Assembly (NCBI RefSeq): GCF_000719955.1
Contig: NZ_JOII01000009.1
Location: 1-64,000, forward strand
Origin: Streptomyces albidoflavus
GTDB taxonomy: Bacteria > Actinomycetota > Actinomycetes > Streptomycetales > Streptomycetaceae
DNA: 64,000 bases
Direction of reading: 5' to 3'
This document shows positions 33,674 through 41,681 of this stretch, piece after piece. The translations under genes were made by a program, and so were the position numbers. Position 1 is the first letter of the stretch. The number at the start of each line of letters is the position of its first letter. Under the pieces are notes generated by a model, which saw only the letters and a program-made list of their open reading frames with translations, made no database searches and was not told the DNA's origin.

Positions 33674-34058
33674 ACCCGGCCCGCCGGTCGTACCGGACTC
33701 CCGGAGTCCGGCGGCCGGGCGGGCGGTGACTCCGGTCACATCCGCCCGTCTCCACGGGGGAATCCCCTCGCGGGACAGGCCGATCGAATTTGCTAACCGG
33801 CGATCTCTTGTTACGGTTCAAGTAGCCCGGTTGCTGGTGCATCCCCCGTCGCCAGCAACCGGGCCCTTCCATGTCCGGAGCTCTTCCGGACGGGCCGGGC
33901 CCCTGGCCGCGCCGGTGCGCGACGCCTCAGCGGCCACGTTCGCCCCCGCACACGGACACCCCGCACGCCACGGTCAGTTGGCGTACGCCCCCGGCGCTCG
34001 CGCGCTCCGGCCGCCCCGCACAGGGGCCGCTCGCGCCTGGTCCGGGGGCGGTCGGGTC
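33674..34058. other. 385-base gap with a candidate small RNA hairpin
   Basis: Apart from the hairpin at 33825-33864 and possible promoter elements just before it (TTGCTA 33790-33795, 16 bases, TACGGT 33812-33817), I see no gene. A 68-codon open frame on the minus strand lacks a ribosome binding site and overlaps the hairpin. Confidence 0.5.
33825..33864 (+). ncRNA. Candidate small hairpin RNA or orphan terminator
   Basis: GCCCGGTTGCTGG (33825-33837) pairs perfectly with CCAGCAACCGGGC (33852-33864) around a 14-nt loop. A reasonable promoter ends 8 bases before the stem, so transcription could start at the hairpin itself. It lies 150 bases past the DUF5926 stop, far for its terminator. Either reading is possible. 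Confidence 0.35.
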
Positions 34059-34760
34059 CTACAGGTCGGTGGCGTTGACGCCGGTCTCGTTGAGCGTGTC
34101 GACGAGGGCGTCGAGTACGGCGCCGATCTCCGGCAGGGCCGGACCGCCGGGGGCCTCGGCCGGCCGGCGCTCCCAGCGGACCCGGCCGGCGTCCTTGGCC
34201 GACGGGGGCAGGAGCAGATAACCGCCCTCCCCGTGGAAGCGCAGCGAGCCGGGGACGTGGTCCTTGGCGTACAGCAGTTCGCCGAGGCGCGGCAGGGAGT
34301 ACGGGGCGACCAGCAGCGCCCAGCGGTCCCGCGTCGCGAGGACGGGGCCGGTGGCGACGCCCGCCCGGTCGAGGGCGGCGAGGGCGCGGGCGGCGGCCAC
34401 GGCGGGGAGGCTGACCGCGCTGGCGCCGCGCCCGGTGGCGAGGAGGACGGGGGCGGCCGGACGCTCGCCCCACCACCAGCGCACCATCCGCTCGTCGGTG
34501 GTGGCCGCGAGGAGTCCGGGGTCGGCCGGGTGGTCGCCGGGCAGGGCGCACTCCGGGTCCGGGCAGCCGCAGCCGGTCGGGCTCACGGGGTCGGGCCGGG
34601 CACCGGGCACGACCGGCCAGTGCCGGTGGACCGCCGCCACCGCCACACCGGTCAGGTCGGGCTGGTCGGTCGGGTGGGTCAGGTCGGGACAGGCCGCCGG
34701 GGCGCTCCCGCGGGTGCGCCGGGACCGGAGCTTGCGTCGCCTTCCGAGGATCTCGCGCAT
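34059..34760 (-). CDS. Bifunctional DNA primase/polymerase (prim-pol) domain protein
   Basis: The 233-aa protein matches the N-terminal domain of prim-pol proteins (AAVHRHWPVVPGARPDP, CGCPDPECALPGDHPADPGLLA, RWWWGERPAAPVLLATGRGASAVSLP). Only the prim-pol half is present; no helicase or ATPase domain follows. Stand-alone copies are common in streptomycetes and of unknown role, perhaps DNA repair or primer synthesis. A Cys cluster (CGCPDPEC) could bind zinc. The ATG at 34760 has AAAGGAA about 12 bases upstream. The gene faces a 620-base gap upstream and the candidate small RNA downstream. Confidence 0.82.
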   Translation of the reverse strand: MREILGRRRKLRSRRTRGSAPAACPDLTHPTDQPDLTGVAVAAVHRHWPVVPGARPDPVSPTGCGCPDPECALPGDHPADPGLLAATTDERMVRWWWGERPAAPVLLATGRGASAVSLPAVAAARALAALDRAGVATGPVLATRDRWALLVAPYSLPRLGELLYAKDHVPGSLRFHGEGGYLLLPPSAKDAGRVRWERRPAEAPGGPALPEIGAVLDALVDTLNETGVNATDL

Positions 34761-35380
34761 GAGCGCTCGTTCCTTTCCGTTGAACGCCGAGGGTCATCAC
34801 ACTGGACGTGCGTCACTTCACCGTGCGTACAAACTGGCGCATCACATCCCCGGCCTGCGGCAGGGGGCGCCCCGTGGGGCCGTGCGTGGAACCAGGCGGA
34901 GGACGGCGACGCCTGGCACTTACCGGATCCGCGCTTGCCGGACCGGGGACTCCTGTCGCCTCCGCCGCGGGAGGATGGGGCGCGGTCGCTGTCGACTGGG
35001 ACGCCCGGGGCGGCTGCCAGGTTCCCTCAAGGTCCCTGCCTGCCCCCGGTCCACACCCTCTCGGTGTTCGTACCCGGCACGGCCGTTGTGACGCGTCCTC
35101 CCGAAGCATTCGCCCGGGGGCCGTCTGCGCTCCCTCGGCCGAACGAGGTCAGTCGACCGCAATATGCGCTTCCCGCTGACACTTTCGAGCCAAGTTCGCC
35201 TTTTTGGGCCAGGTTCCTCCGGGCTCGCGCCACCCGCAGGAACCTGGGGAATCCCCGCAGGACAATGCTGGACATCTCGTCTTCATTGCGTGTAGATGTG
35301 GACCATTGTCGGCGGCGCGGAATCACCTGGGGGTTTGCGATGCTTTTGAGCAATACGCACCGGCCGGAAAACCGTAGAAC
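34761..35380. other. 620-base divergent gap between prim-pol and PP2C genes
   Basis: No full gene is seen. The gap holds an inverted repeat CCAGGTTCCT (35209-35218) / AGGAACCTGG (35238-35247) and a smaller CCAGGCG/CGCCTGG dyad near 34890-34918. It ends with a short leader ORF (35340-35384). The last ~200 bases are A+T-richer than average and probably carry the PP2C promoter. Confidence 0.5.
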
Positions 35381-35384
35381 ATGA
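35340..35384 (+). CDS. Possible 14-aa leader peptide overlapping the PP2C start
   Basis: ATG 35340 follows GGGGG by 6 bases and opens MLLSNTHRPENRRT. Its stop TGA (35382-35384) overlaps the PP2C start ATG (35381-35383) in an ATGA arrangement. The PP2C gene has no good ribosome binding site of its own, so reinitiation from the short ORF could drive it. An in-frame GTG at about 35297 would extend the peptide to 28 aa. Confidence 0.4.
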   Translation: MLLSNTHRPENRRT

Positions 35385-36787
35385 CAGCGCCCCACTCTCC
35401 CAATGTGGCCGGAATCGATTCTGCTGTTCCCGCCCCCGCGCAGACTGTCGCACCCTCTCCGCAGCCTCCGGCGGCGCCCGCCCCACCCCCCTCGACGGCC
35501 GTCCAGGACCGCCTCGCCGGCTGGGTCTCCGACCTCACCACGCTGCACGAACTCACCGAGCGGCTGATCGCCACCGCCACCGTCGACGCCGCCCTGCGGG
35601 AGTTGCTCCACGCCGGAGCCTCGCTCGTCGGCGCCCGCCGCGGCCTCGCCGCCCTGGAGCCGGGCGGCCCCGGCGGGCCCCGCGCCGCCTTCACCGGGCT
35701 CGGCCTCGGCCGTGCCGACCTCGGCCACATCGAGACCGTGCCGCGCGCCGCCTCCTGCCACGGACGGCTCCTCGACGAGCCGCCCGGCGGACGCCGCGAG
35801 ATCTGCCACCCCGACCTCGCCACCGACCACACCGCCGACCCCCGCCACCGCGAGGTCGCCGCCCGGCTCGGCTGGGCGGCGAGCTACGCGGCGGCGCTGG
35901 AGACCGGGAGTGAGGGACGGTTCGGCGCGGTGGTCTGGCTCTACGACGAGCCGGCCGAGCCCGACGAGCGCCGCCGCCACCTCACCGGGCTCTACCTCCG
36001 CCAGGCCGGGGAGCACCTGGCCCGGCTGCTCACCCTGGACGCGGCCCGCGCCACCCTCGCCACCCTCCGCGAGGAACTGCTGCCCAGCCGCCTCCCCCGG
36101 GTGCCCGGGGTACGGCTCGCGGCCCGCCACCGGACCGGGCCGCGCGGGGGCGGCGACTGGTACGACGCGCTGCCGCTTCCCGAGGGCGCCCTCGGCCTCG
36201 CCATCGGCTCCGTGACCGGGTCCGGCCCGAGCGCGGTCGCCGCCATGGGCCGGCTGCGCGCCTCGCTGCGGGCGTACGCGGTGATGGAGGGCGAGGACCC
36301 GGTCGCCGTCCTCTCCGACCTGGAGCTGCTGCTGCGGCTCACGGAGCCGGCCCGCTCGGCGACGGCGCTCTTCGGGTACTGCGAGCCGGCCGAGGGCCCC
36401 GGCCCGGAGCGCAGGCGGCGGCTCGTCCTGGCCGGGGCCGGGCACTGCCCGCCGGTGGTCGTCAGCGAGCGCGGCGCCGAGTTCGTGGAGACCTCGCTCT
36501 CCGCGCCGCTGGGCATGCTCGCCTGCTGGGAGGCGCCCAGTGTGGAGCTGCGGCCCCGGCCCGGCGACACCGTCCTCCTCTACAGCGACGGGCTGCTGCG
36601 GCGGACCGGCGACGCGATGGACCGGGCCTTCGCCCGGCTGCACTCGGCCGCCGCCTCGGTCCCCCGGGGCCGGCGGGAGGACCCGGGGGCCGTCGCCGAC
36701 CACATCCTCACCACCCTGCTCCCCGAGGGGCTCGACGACGAGGAGAGCGAGGAGGACGTGGTCCTGCTCGCCGTCCGCTTCGACTGA
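35381..36787 (+). CDS. GAF-PP2C (SpoIIE-type) serine phosphatase
   Basis: The 468-aa cytosolic protein has a Pro-rich start and a GAF-like sensor domain (~50-220). A PP2C/SpoIIE phosphatase domain (~245-468) follows, with metal ligands in RGGGDWYDALPL, a middle MGRLRASLRAYAV, AGAGHCPPVVV, LLYSDGLLRR and the final Asp of EEDVVLLAVRF. Such phosphatases dephosphorylate anti-anti-sigma proteins in partner switching. The first metal-binding motif has GGDWYD, typical of active members. The ATG at 35381 overlaps a short upstream ORF. The next gene (pepP) begins 120 bases downstream with its own ribosome binding site. Confidence 0.9.
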   Translation: MTAPHSPNVAGIDSAVPAPAQTVAPSPQPPAAPAPPPSTAVQDRLAGWVSDLTTLHELTERLIATATVDAALRELLHAGASLVGARRGLAALEPGGPGGPRAAFTGLGLGRADLGHIETVPRAASCHGRLLDEPPGGRREICHPDLATDHTADPRHREVAARLGWAASYAAALETGSEGRFGAVVWLYDEPAEPDERRRHLTGLYLRQAGEHLARLLTLDAARATLATLREELLPSRLPRVPGVRLAARHRTGPRGGGDWYDALPLPEGALGLAIGSVTGSGPSAVAAMGRLRASLRAYAVMEGEDPVAVLSDLELLLRLTEPARSATALFGYCEPAEGPGPERRRRLVLAGAGHCPPVVVSERGAEFVETSLSAPLGMLACWEAPSVELRPRPGDTVLLYSDGLLRRTGDAMDRAFARLHSAAASVPRGRREDPGAVADHILTTLLPEGLDDEESEEDVVLLAVRFD

Positions 36788-36907
36788 CGCGCGGCACCAG
36801 GCCCCGCGCCCCCGGGTGACGGGACCAACAGCCGCACGCCCCTTCGGCACCGCCTGGAACGGACATACGATGGAGGAACATCCCATGTCACACCCAGGAG
36901 GAATGCC

Positions 36908-38386
36908 GTGGCCGAGGAACTCTCGGAGACCCCGAAGGACGTCGATGAGGCCGTGGCGGACGCCGGCGAGCAGCCGATCAAGCAGCGGAAGAACGGGCTC
37001 TACCCCGCCCTCTCCGACGAGCTCGCGGAGAACATGACGCAGGGCTGGGCCGACACCGAGCTGCACGACCTGCAGCCCATCGAGCAGGCCGCCGAGACCG
37101 CGGGCCGCCGCGCCGCCCTCTCCGCCCGCTTCCCCGGTGAGCGCCTGGTCGTCCCGGCAGGCAACCTCAAGACCCGCTCCAACGACACCGAGTACGCCTT
37201 CCGCTCCTCGGTCGAGTACGCGTACCTCACCGGTGACCAGACCGAGGACGGCGTCCTCGTCCTGGAGCCGACCGAGGCCGGCCACGAGGCCACGATCTAC
37301 CTGCTGCCCCGCTCCAACCGGGAGAACGGCGAGTTCTGGCTCGACGGGCAGGGCGAGCTGTGGGTGGGCCGCCGCCACTCGCTGACCGAGGCCGAGCAGC
37401 TGCTCGGGCTCCCCGCCAAGGACGTGCGCGAGCTGGCCGGTGCGCTGGCCGAGGCCACCGGCCCCGTCCGCGTGGTCCGGGGCTACGACGCCGGCATCGA
37501 GGCCGCCCTCACCGACAAGGTCACCGCCGAGCGGGACGAGGAGCTGAAGGTCTTCCTCTCCGAGGCCCGGCTGGTCAAGGACGCCTTCGAGGTCCGCGAG
37601 CTCCAGAAGGCGGTGGACTCCACCGTCCGCGGCTTCGAGGACGTCGTCCGCGTCCTCGACAAGGCCGAGGCCACCTCCGAGCGGTACATCGAGGGCACCT
37701 TCTTCCTCCGCGCCCGCGTCGAGGGCAACGACATCGGCTACGGCTCGATCTGCGCCGCCGGCCCGCACGCCACCACCCTGCACTGGGTCCGCAACAACGG
37801 CCAGGTCCGCTCCGGCGACCTGCTCCTGCTCGACGCCGGCGTGGAGACGCACACCCTCTACACCGCCGACGTCACCCGCACCCTGCCCATCAACGGCACG
37901 TACTCCCCGCTCCAGCGGAAGATCTACGACGCCGTGTACGAGGCCCAGGAGGCGGGCATCGCCGCCGTGCGGCCCGGCGCCAAGTACCGGGACTTCCACG
38001 AGGCCTCGCAGCGGGTGCTGGCCACCCGGCTCGTCGAGTGGGGCATCCTCGAAGGCCCGGTCGACCGGGTGCTGGAGCTGGGCCTGCAGCGCCGCTTCAC
38101 CCTCCACGGCACCGGCCACATGCTCGGCATGGACGTCCACGACTGCGCGGTCGCGCGGACCGAGACCTACGTCCAGGGCACCCTGGAGCCCGGCATGTGC
38201 CTCACCGTCGAGCCCGGCCTGTACTTCCAGGCGGACGACCTGACGGTGCCGGAGGAGTACCGCGGCATCGGCGTCCGGATCGAGGACGACATCCTGGTCA
38301 CCGAGGACGGCAACCGGAACCTCTCCGCCGCCCTGCCGCGCACCTCCGACGAGGTCGAGCGCTGGATGGCCGAGCTGAAGGGCTGA
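36908..38386 (+). CDS. pepP: Xaa-Pro aminopeptidase (aminopeptidase P family)
   Basis: The 492-aa dimetal M24 peptidase removes N-terminal residues before proline. Metal ligands are visible: LLDAGVET (Asp), YTADVTRT (Asp), LHGTGHMLGMDVHD (His), TVEPGLYF (Glu) and GVRIEDDILV (Glu). The N-terminal half is the creatinase-like domain with the segment RSNDTEYAFRSSVEYAYLTG. GTG 36908 follows AGGAGG at ideal spacing. Length is typical of streptomycete PepP. Downstream, a 36-bp palindrome containing a parS site is its likely terminator, followed by three more parS sites and a convergent gene. Confidence 0.95.
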   Translation: MAEELSETPKDVDEAVADAGEQPIKQRKNGLYPALSDELAENMTQGWADTELHDLQPIEQAAETAGRRAALSARFPGERLVVPAGNLKTRSNDTEYAFRSSVEYAYLTGDQTEDGVLVLEPTEAGHEATIYLLPRSNRENGEFWLDGQGELWVGRRHSLTEAEQLLGLPAKDVRELAGALAEATGPVRVVRGYDAGIEAALTDKVTAERDEELKVFLSEARLVKDAFEVRELQKAVDSTVRGFEDVVRVLDKAEATSERYIEGTFFLRARVEGNDIGYGSICAAGPHATTLHWVRNNGQVRSGDLLLLDAGVETHTLYTADVTRTLPINGTYSPLQRKIYDAVYEAQEAGIAAVRPGAKYRDFHEASQRVLATRLVEWGILEGPVDRVLELGLQRRFTLHGTGHMLGMDVHDCAVARTETYVQGTLEPGMCLTVEPGLYFQADDLTVPEEYRGIGVRIEDDILVTEDGNRNLSAALPRTSDEVERWMAELKG

Positions 38387-38420
38387 CGCCCACCTCCCCT
38401 TCCGAAGGGGCCACACCCTG

Positions 38421-38456
38421 CGAGGGGCGTTGTTTCACGTGAAACAACGCCCCTCG
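38421..38456. terminator. 36-bp perfect palindrome with parS at its centre
   Basis: The 18-base arms 38421-38438 and 38439-38456 are exact reverse complements. The outer 10 bp (CGAGGGGCGT / ACGCCCCTCG) form a G+C-rich stem, and the central 16 bp are TGTTTCACGTGAAACA. It lies 34 bases past the pepP stop. As RNA it would fold into a strong hairpin; as DNA it is a ParB site. Confidence 0.85.
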
Positions 38457-38552
38457 TGGTGTTTCACGTGAAACGTCCGTCGGGGTCATGTTTCACGTGA
38501 AACATGGCGTGGCTCCAGCGGTGCGGAGCTTGTTCGTGTTTCACGTGAAACA
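38431..38552. other. Cluster of four parS sites in the pepP/HATPase convergent gap
   Basis: Cores GTTTCACGTGAAAC lie at 38432-38445, 38461-38474, 38490-38503 and 38538-38551, spaced 29, 29 and 48 bp. Three have the full 16-mer TGTTTCACGTGAAACA; the second ends in G. The third is part of a 20-bp palindrome (38487-38506). They are in non-coding DNA, so the spacing is free of codon constraint. Confidence 0.95.
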
Positions 38553-38572
38553 TCGCCCACCGTCCGGACCTG

Positions 38573-39022
38573 TCAGACGGCGACCAGCGGGGCATCCTTG
38601 CGCCACTTCAGGATCTTGTCGAAGGAGACCACGGCTCCCGCCCGGCCCGGCTTGTTGCCGAAGTGGGCGTGGTCCGAGAGCTGCTCGATGAGGTCCAGGC
38701 CGCGGCCGCTCTCGTCCTGCGGAGCGGTCATCGGCACGCTGCGGGCGGGCCGGGCGGGGAATCCGGGGCCGGAGTCGGCCACCTCGATCCGACATCGCTC
38801 ACCGTCGAGATAGGCGGTGACCCGGTAGGCGCTCTCCGGCGCGGGCGACCCCGCTCCTCCGTGTTCCACCGCGTTGGCGCACGCTTCACTCAGGGCGACG
38901 GACAGGTCGTAGGAGATGTCGGGATCGACACCTGCGGTGTCCATCGACCCGATGAGCAGGCGACGGGCGAGCGGCACACTGGCGGCATCGCGCCGCAAAT
39001 GGAGTGACCACATGATGCTCAT
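38573..39022 (-). CDS. ATP-binding protein of the anti-sigma (HATPase) family
   Basis: The 149-aa single GHKL domain protein has N box LSVALSEACANAVEHGG, G1 IEVADSGPGFPA and G2 ESGRGLDLIEQLSDH. It is a second, diverged member of the RsbW-like family represented at 31990-32529. The ATG at 39022 is chosen because AGGAGG lies 9 bases upstream; an upstream in-frame start adds a basic tail without a ribosome binding site. The target sigma factor or regulator is unknown. It is convergent with pepP across the parS cluster and divergent from the copper-cluster membrane gene. Confidence 0.85.
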   Translation of the reverse strand: MSIMWSLHLRRDAASVPLARRLLIGSMDTAGVDPDISYDLSVALSEACANAVEHGGAGSPAPESAYRVTAYLDGERCRIEVADSGPGFPARPARSVPMTAPQDESGRGLDLIEQLSDHAHFGNKPGRAGAVVSFDKILKWRKDAPLVAV

Positions 39023-39246
39023 GCTCCAGCCTCCTGACTGCGGCTCGACATACCGATACGTATTGCCCGGCCGTCCGCGAGGTAAGCCCCCCGGCTGCCG
39101 GCGCCTGCCCGGACCGCACCCGGGTCCCCTCGCGTCGGGGGGTAAATACGCATACGCCCGCACCGCTGGGCCGAGAAGCTGAGGTACCCGGACTTTGCGG
39201 ACCTGCCGTACCGCCGAGGGGGCGCCGGTGCGATGATGAGCCGGTC

Positions 39247-40017
39247 ATGGCTGCCCCCCACGCGTACGCGCAGGCCGGAACAGGTCTCCGGCTCCTGAGG
39301 GCCGCGGTGTTCACCGCGGTCTGCGTCGTGGTGTCCGCGGCCGGGCACGTCTTCGCCTCCTGCCTGGCCCTGCCGGGCTGGACCCTGGCCGCCGCCTTCC
39401 TCGGGGTCTTCCTCGTGACGGTGGCACTCGCCGGACGGGAACGCTCCCTGCCGGGCATCGTCCTCACGCTGGCCGCCGGACAGATCGGCCTGCACGCGCT
39501 GTTCGGCCTCGCCCAGCAGGGCGCCGCCCGGGCCGCCTCCGAGGCGACCCTGGTGGCCCGCGCCGGGGAACTGACCTGCGGGCACAGCGGGGCCATCTCC
39601 CCGCACCAGGCGGAGCAGATCCTGACCACGGCGGGGCTCGACCCGCACAGCGGCTCCATGCACCAGCACACGGGGCTCGCCGGGCTGCTCCCCTCGTTGC
39701 CGATGCTCCTCGGCCACCTGCTGGCCGCCCTCGTCGCGGGCTGGCTGCTGCGCCGGGGCGACCTCGCCCTCTTCCGGCTGGTGCGGCTCTCCGCACTCGG
39801 CCGCGACGAACTCCGCGTCCACGGGGCGCCGGTGCGCGCGCTGCGGACCGCCCTGCGGCTGGTCCGCGCGCTCCGTGCGGGCCTCGGGGCGGACGGCTCG
39901 CCGTGGGCCCGCCATCTCGCTCCGCCCGAGCCGCCCCGGCTCCGGACGGCCGAACTCCAGCACTCGGTGAGCAGGCGGGGTCCCCCCGCCGCCGAGGTGT
40001 ACGTACTCGCAGTCTGA
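39247..40017 (+). CDS. Predicted membrane protein at the head of the copper cluster
   Basis: The 256-aa protein has four or five hydrophobic segments in its first ~180 residues (RAAVFTAVCVVVSAAGHVFA, TLAAAFLGVFLVTVALAG, GIVLTLAAGQIGLHALFG, LLPSLPMLLGHLLAALVAGW). Between helices 3 and 4 lies an extracytoplasmic-looking loop with several His and Met residues (GHSGAISPHQ, HSGSMHQHTG), which could bind copper. The C-terminal ~75 residues are basic and cytoplasmic. I know it only as a conserved neighbour of YcnI genes. It starts at ATG 39247 with a weak ribosome binding site. The copper role is inferred from context. Confidence 0.72.
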   Translation: MAAPHAYAQAGTGLRLLRAAVFTAVCVVVSAAGHVFASCLALPGWTLAAAFLGVFLVTVALAGRERSLPGIVLTLAAGQIGLHALFGLAQQGAARAASEATLVARAGELTCGHSGAISPHQAEQILTTAGLDPHSGSMHQHTGLAGLLPSLPMLLGHLLAALVAGWLLRRGDLALFRLVRLSALGRDELRVHGAPVRALRTALRLVRALRAGLGADGSPWARHLAPPEPPRLRTAELQHSVSRRGPPAAEVYVLAV

Positions 40018-40157
40018 CGCGGCACTCCGCAACGCCCGCGCGCACGCCCCCTGGTGTGCCCCGGACGGGACGGCAGGGGTGCCGCGAGGTCCGCGCGCAC
40101 GCGCGCCGGACACGTACCGCCTCATCCGTTCACCACTGCCGAAAGTGGAGTTCCTTC

Positions 40158-40949
40158 ATGTCTGTCGACAACGTGACCGCCGTCGCCCCTGCCTCCTCGC
40201 GCCGCCCCTGGGCCGTGCGCGGCTCCGTCCTCGCGGTCGCCGCGGCCGCCGGGGTCGTCCTGCTCGCCGGTCCCGCCTCCGCCCACGTGAGTGTGCAGCC
40301 GCAGGGCGAGGCCGCCCAGGGTGGCTACGCGACGGTCAACTTCAAGGTCCCCAACGAGCGGGACGACGCCTCCACCGTGAAGCTGGAGATCAACTTCCCG
40401 GCCGACCACCCGCTGACCTCGGTCATGCCGCAGCCGGTCCCCGGCTGGGACGTGAAGGTGACCAAGGAGAAGCTGGACAAGCCGCTGGAGAGCCACGGCA
40501 ACAAGATCACCGAGGCCGTCTCCAAGGTCACCTGGACCGCGGAGAAGGACGGCGTCGCGCCCGGCACCTTCCAGCAGTTCCCGGTCTCCCTCGGGGCGCT
40601 GCCCGACGACGCCGACCAGCTCGTCTTCAAGGCCATCCAGACGTACGACAGCAAGGAGGTCGTGCGCTGGATCGAGGAGCCGAAGGAAGGCGAGGAGCCG
40701 GAGTCCCCGGCGCCGGTGCTGGCCCTGACGGCCGCCTCCGGTGACGGCCACGGCGCCGCCTCGGACGACAAGTCCGCCAAGCCCGCCGCCTCCGGCCACG
40801 GTGACGACGCCGAGAAGGCGTCGTCCGAGCAGGCCGCCGAGGACTCCAGCGACTCCACCGCCCGCATCCTCGCGGTCGTCGGCATCCTCATCGGCCTCGC
40901 GGGCGTCGCCTTCGGCGTCCTCTCCGGCCGTCGGCGTACCACCAGCTGA
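40158..40949 (+). CDS. YcnI-family (DUF1775) copper-binding membrane protein
   Basis: The 263-aa protein has a signal peptide ending ASA before HVSVQPQ, making His the mature N-terminus. It carries a DUF1775 beta-sandwich (~43-175), a Lys/Glu/Ala-rich tail, and a C-terminal transmembrane anchor (ILAVVGILIGLAGVAFGVLS). YcnI proteins bind Cu(II) through the mature N-terminal His in a His-brace-like site with a conserved Trp (TWTAEKDG here). The ATG at 40158 has GTGGAG about 9 bases upstream. It is followed by a large hairpin and the sco gene. Confidence 0.9.
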   Translation: MSVDNVTAVAPASSRRPWAVRGSVLAVAAAAGVVLLAGPASAHVSVQPQGEAAQGGYATVNFKVPNERDDASTVKLEINFPADHPLTSVMPQPVPGWDVKVTKEKLDKPLESHGNKITEAVSKVTWTAEKDGVAPGTFQQFPVSLGALPDDADQLVFKAIQTYDSKEVVRWIEEPKEGEEPESPAPVLALTAASGDGHGAASDDKSAKPAASGHGDDAEKASSEQAAEDSSDSTARILAVVGILIGLAGVAFGVLSGRRRTTS

Positions 40950-40953
40950 ACCC

Positions 40954-41006
40954 TGCGGTGTGCACCGGGATCATGACCGTGGAACGGTCACCCGGTGCAC
41001 ACCGCA
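40954..41006 (+). other. Large hairpin between ycnI and sco
   Basis: TGCGGTGTGCACCGGG (40954-40969) pairs perfectly with CCCGGTGCACACCGCA (40991-41006), and TGACCGT/ACGGTCA form an inner stem. It begins 5 bases after the ycnI stop and ends 21 bases before the sco ATG. It may be a terminator, an attenuator or an mRNA stabiliser that sets relative expression. Confidence 0.75.
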
Positions 41007-41027
41007 CCCGATCCCTGGGACATCACC

Positions 41028-41681
41028 ATGCGCAAGAAGACCCTGCTCGCCGCCGCCCTGCTCTCGGCGTCCGCGCTCACCCTGACCGCCTGCGGCGGCT
41101 CGGCGGAAAGCGACAAGCCGGTCGCGTCGGTCTCCTCCGACGTCGCCACCGAGAAGGCGGCCACCGTTCTCGACCAGCCGTTCAAGAAGCCGGACCTCGT
41201 CCTCACCGACACCCAGGGGAAGAAGTTCGACCTGCGCGAACGGACCGCGGGCAAGCCCACCCTCATCTACTTCGGCTACACCAACTGCCCGGACGTCTGC
41301 CCGCTGACGATGAGCAACATCGCCATCGCCAAGAAGGCGCTCCCCAAGGCCGACCAGGAAAAGCTCCAGGTGGTCTTCGTCTCCACCGACCCGGAGCACG
41401 ACACCCCCGAGGTGCTCGGCTCCTGGCTGAAGGGGCAGGACCCCGACTTCATCGGCCTCACCGGCGACTTCGCCACCATCCAGGGCGGCGCCCGCACGAT
41501 CGGCATCTCCATCGACGAGCCGACCAAGGACAAGAACGGCAAGCGGGTCTCGATGCACGGCAAGCAGGTGATCGCCTTCTCCCCGAAGGACGACGCCGGG
41601 TACGTGATGTACGGCGACGACGCCACCGCCGACGACTACCAGAAGGACCTGCCGAAGCTCCTGACCGGGGCCAAGCCGTGA
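41028..41681 (+). CDS. sco: Sco-type copper chaperone lipoprotein
   Basis: The 217-aa lipoprotein (lipobox LTAC, lipidated Cys22) has a thioredoxin fold with the copper motif NCPDVCP and a downstream His (RVSMHGKQVIAFSP). Sco proteins deliver copper to the CuA site of cytochrome oxidase; in S. lividans Sco also loads the DyP peroxidase DtpA and supports morphological development. The ATG at 41028 is preferred over GTG 40995, which lies inside the hairpin arm. The stop overlaps the ecuC start (GTGA), giving tight coupling. The gene order sco-ecuC-copCD-dtpA matches S. lividans as I recall it. Confidence 0.92.
   Translation: MRKKTLLAAALLSASALTLTACGGSAESDKPVASVSSDVATEKAATVLDQPFKKPDLVLTDTQGKKFDLRERTAGKPTLIYFGYTNCPDVCPLTMSNIAIAKKALPKADQEKLQVVFVSTDPEHDTPEVLGSWLKGQDPDFIGLTGDFATIQGGARTIGISIDEPTKDKNGKRVSMHGKQVIAFSPKDDAGYVMYGDDATADDYQKDLPKLLTGAKP

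Noticed and set aside
33666-33872. 68-codon minus-strand frame over the candidate small RNA
   Set aside because: It has no ribosome binding site, ends at the neighbouring gene stop and encodes an Arg/Pro-rich chain. The hairpin explains the sequence better.
35027-38416. 1,129-codon open frame on the minus strand opposite PP2C and pepP
   Set aside because: It mirrors two genes with clear catalytic motifs and shows no domain of its own.
38421-38552. Inverted repeats after pepP as an insertion-sequence end or CRISPR-like array
   Set aside because: Each repeat is itself a parS palindrome. There is no transposase, target duplication or uniform spacer length typical of an array.
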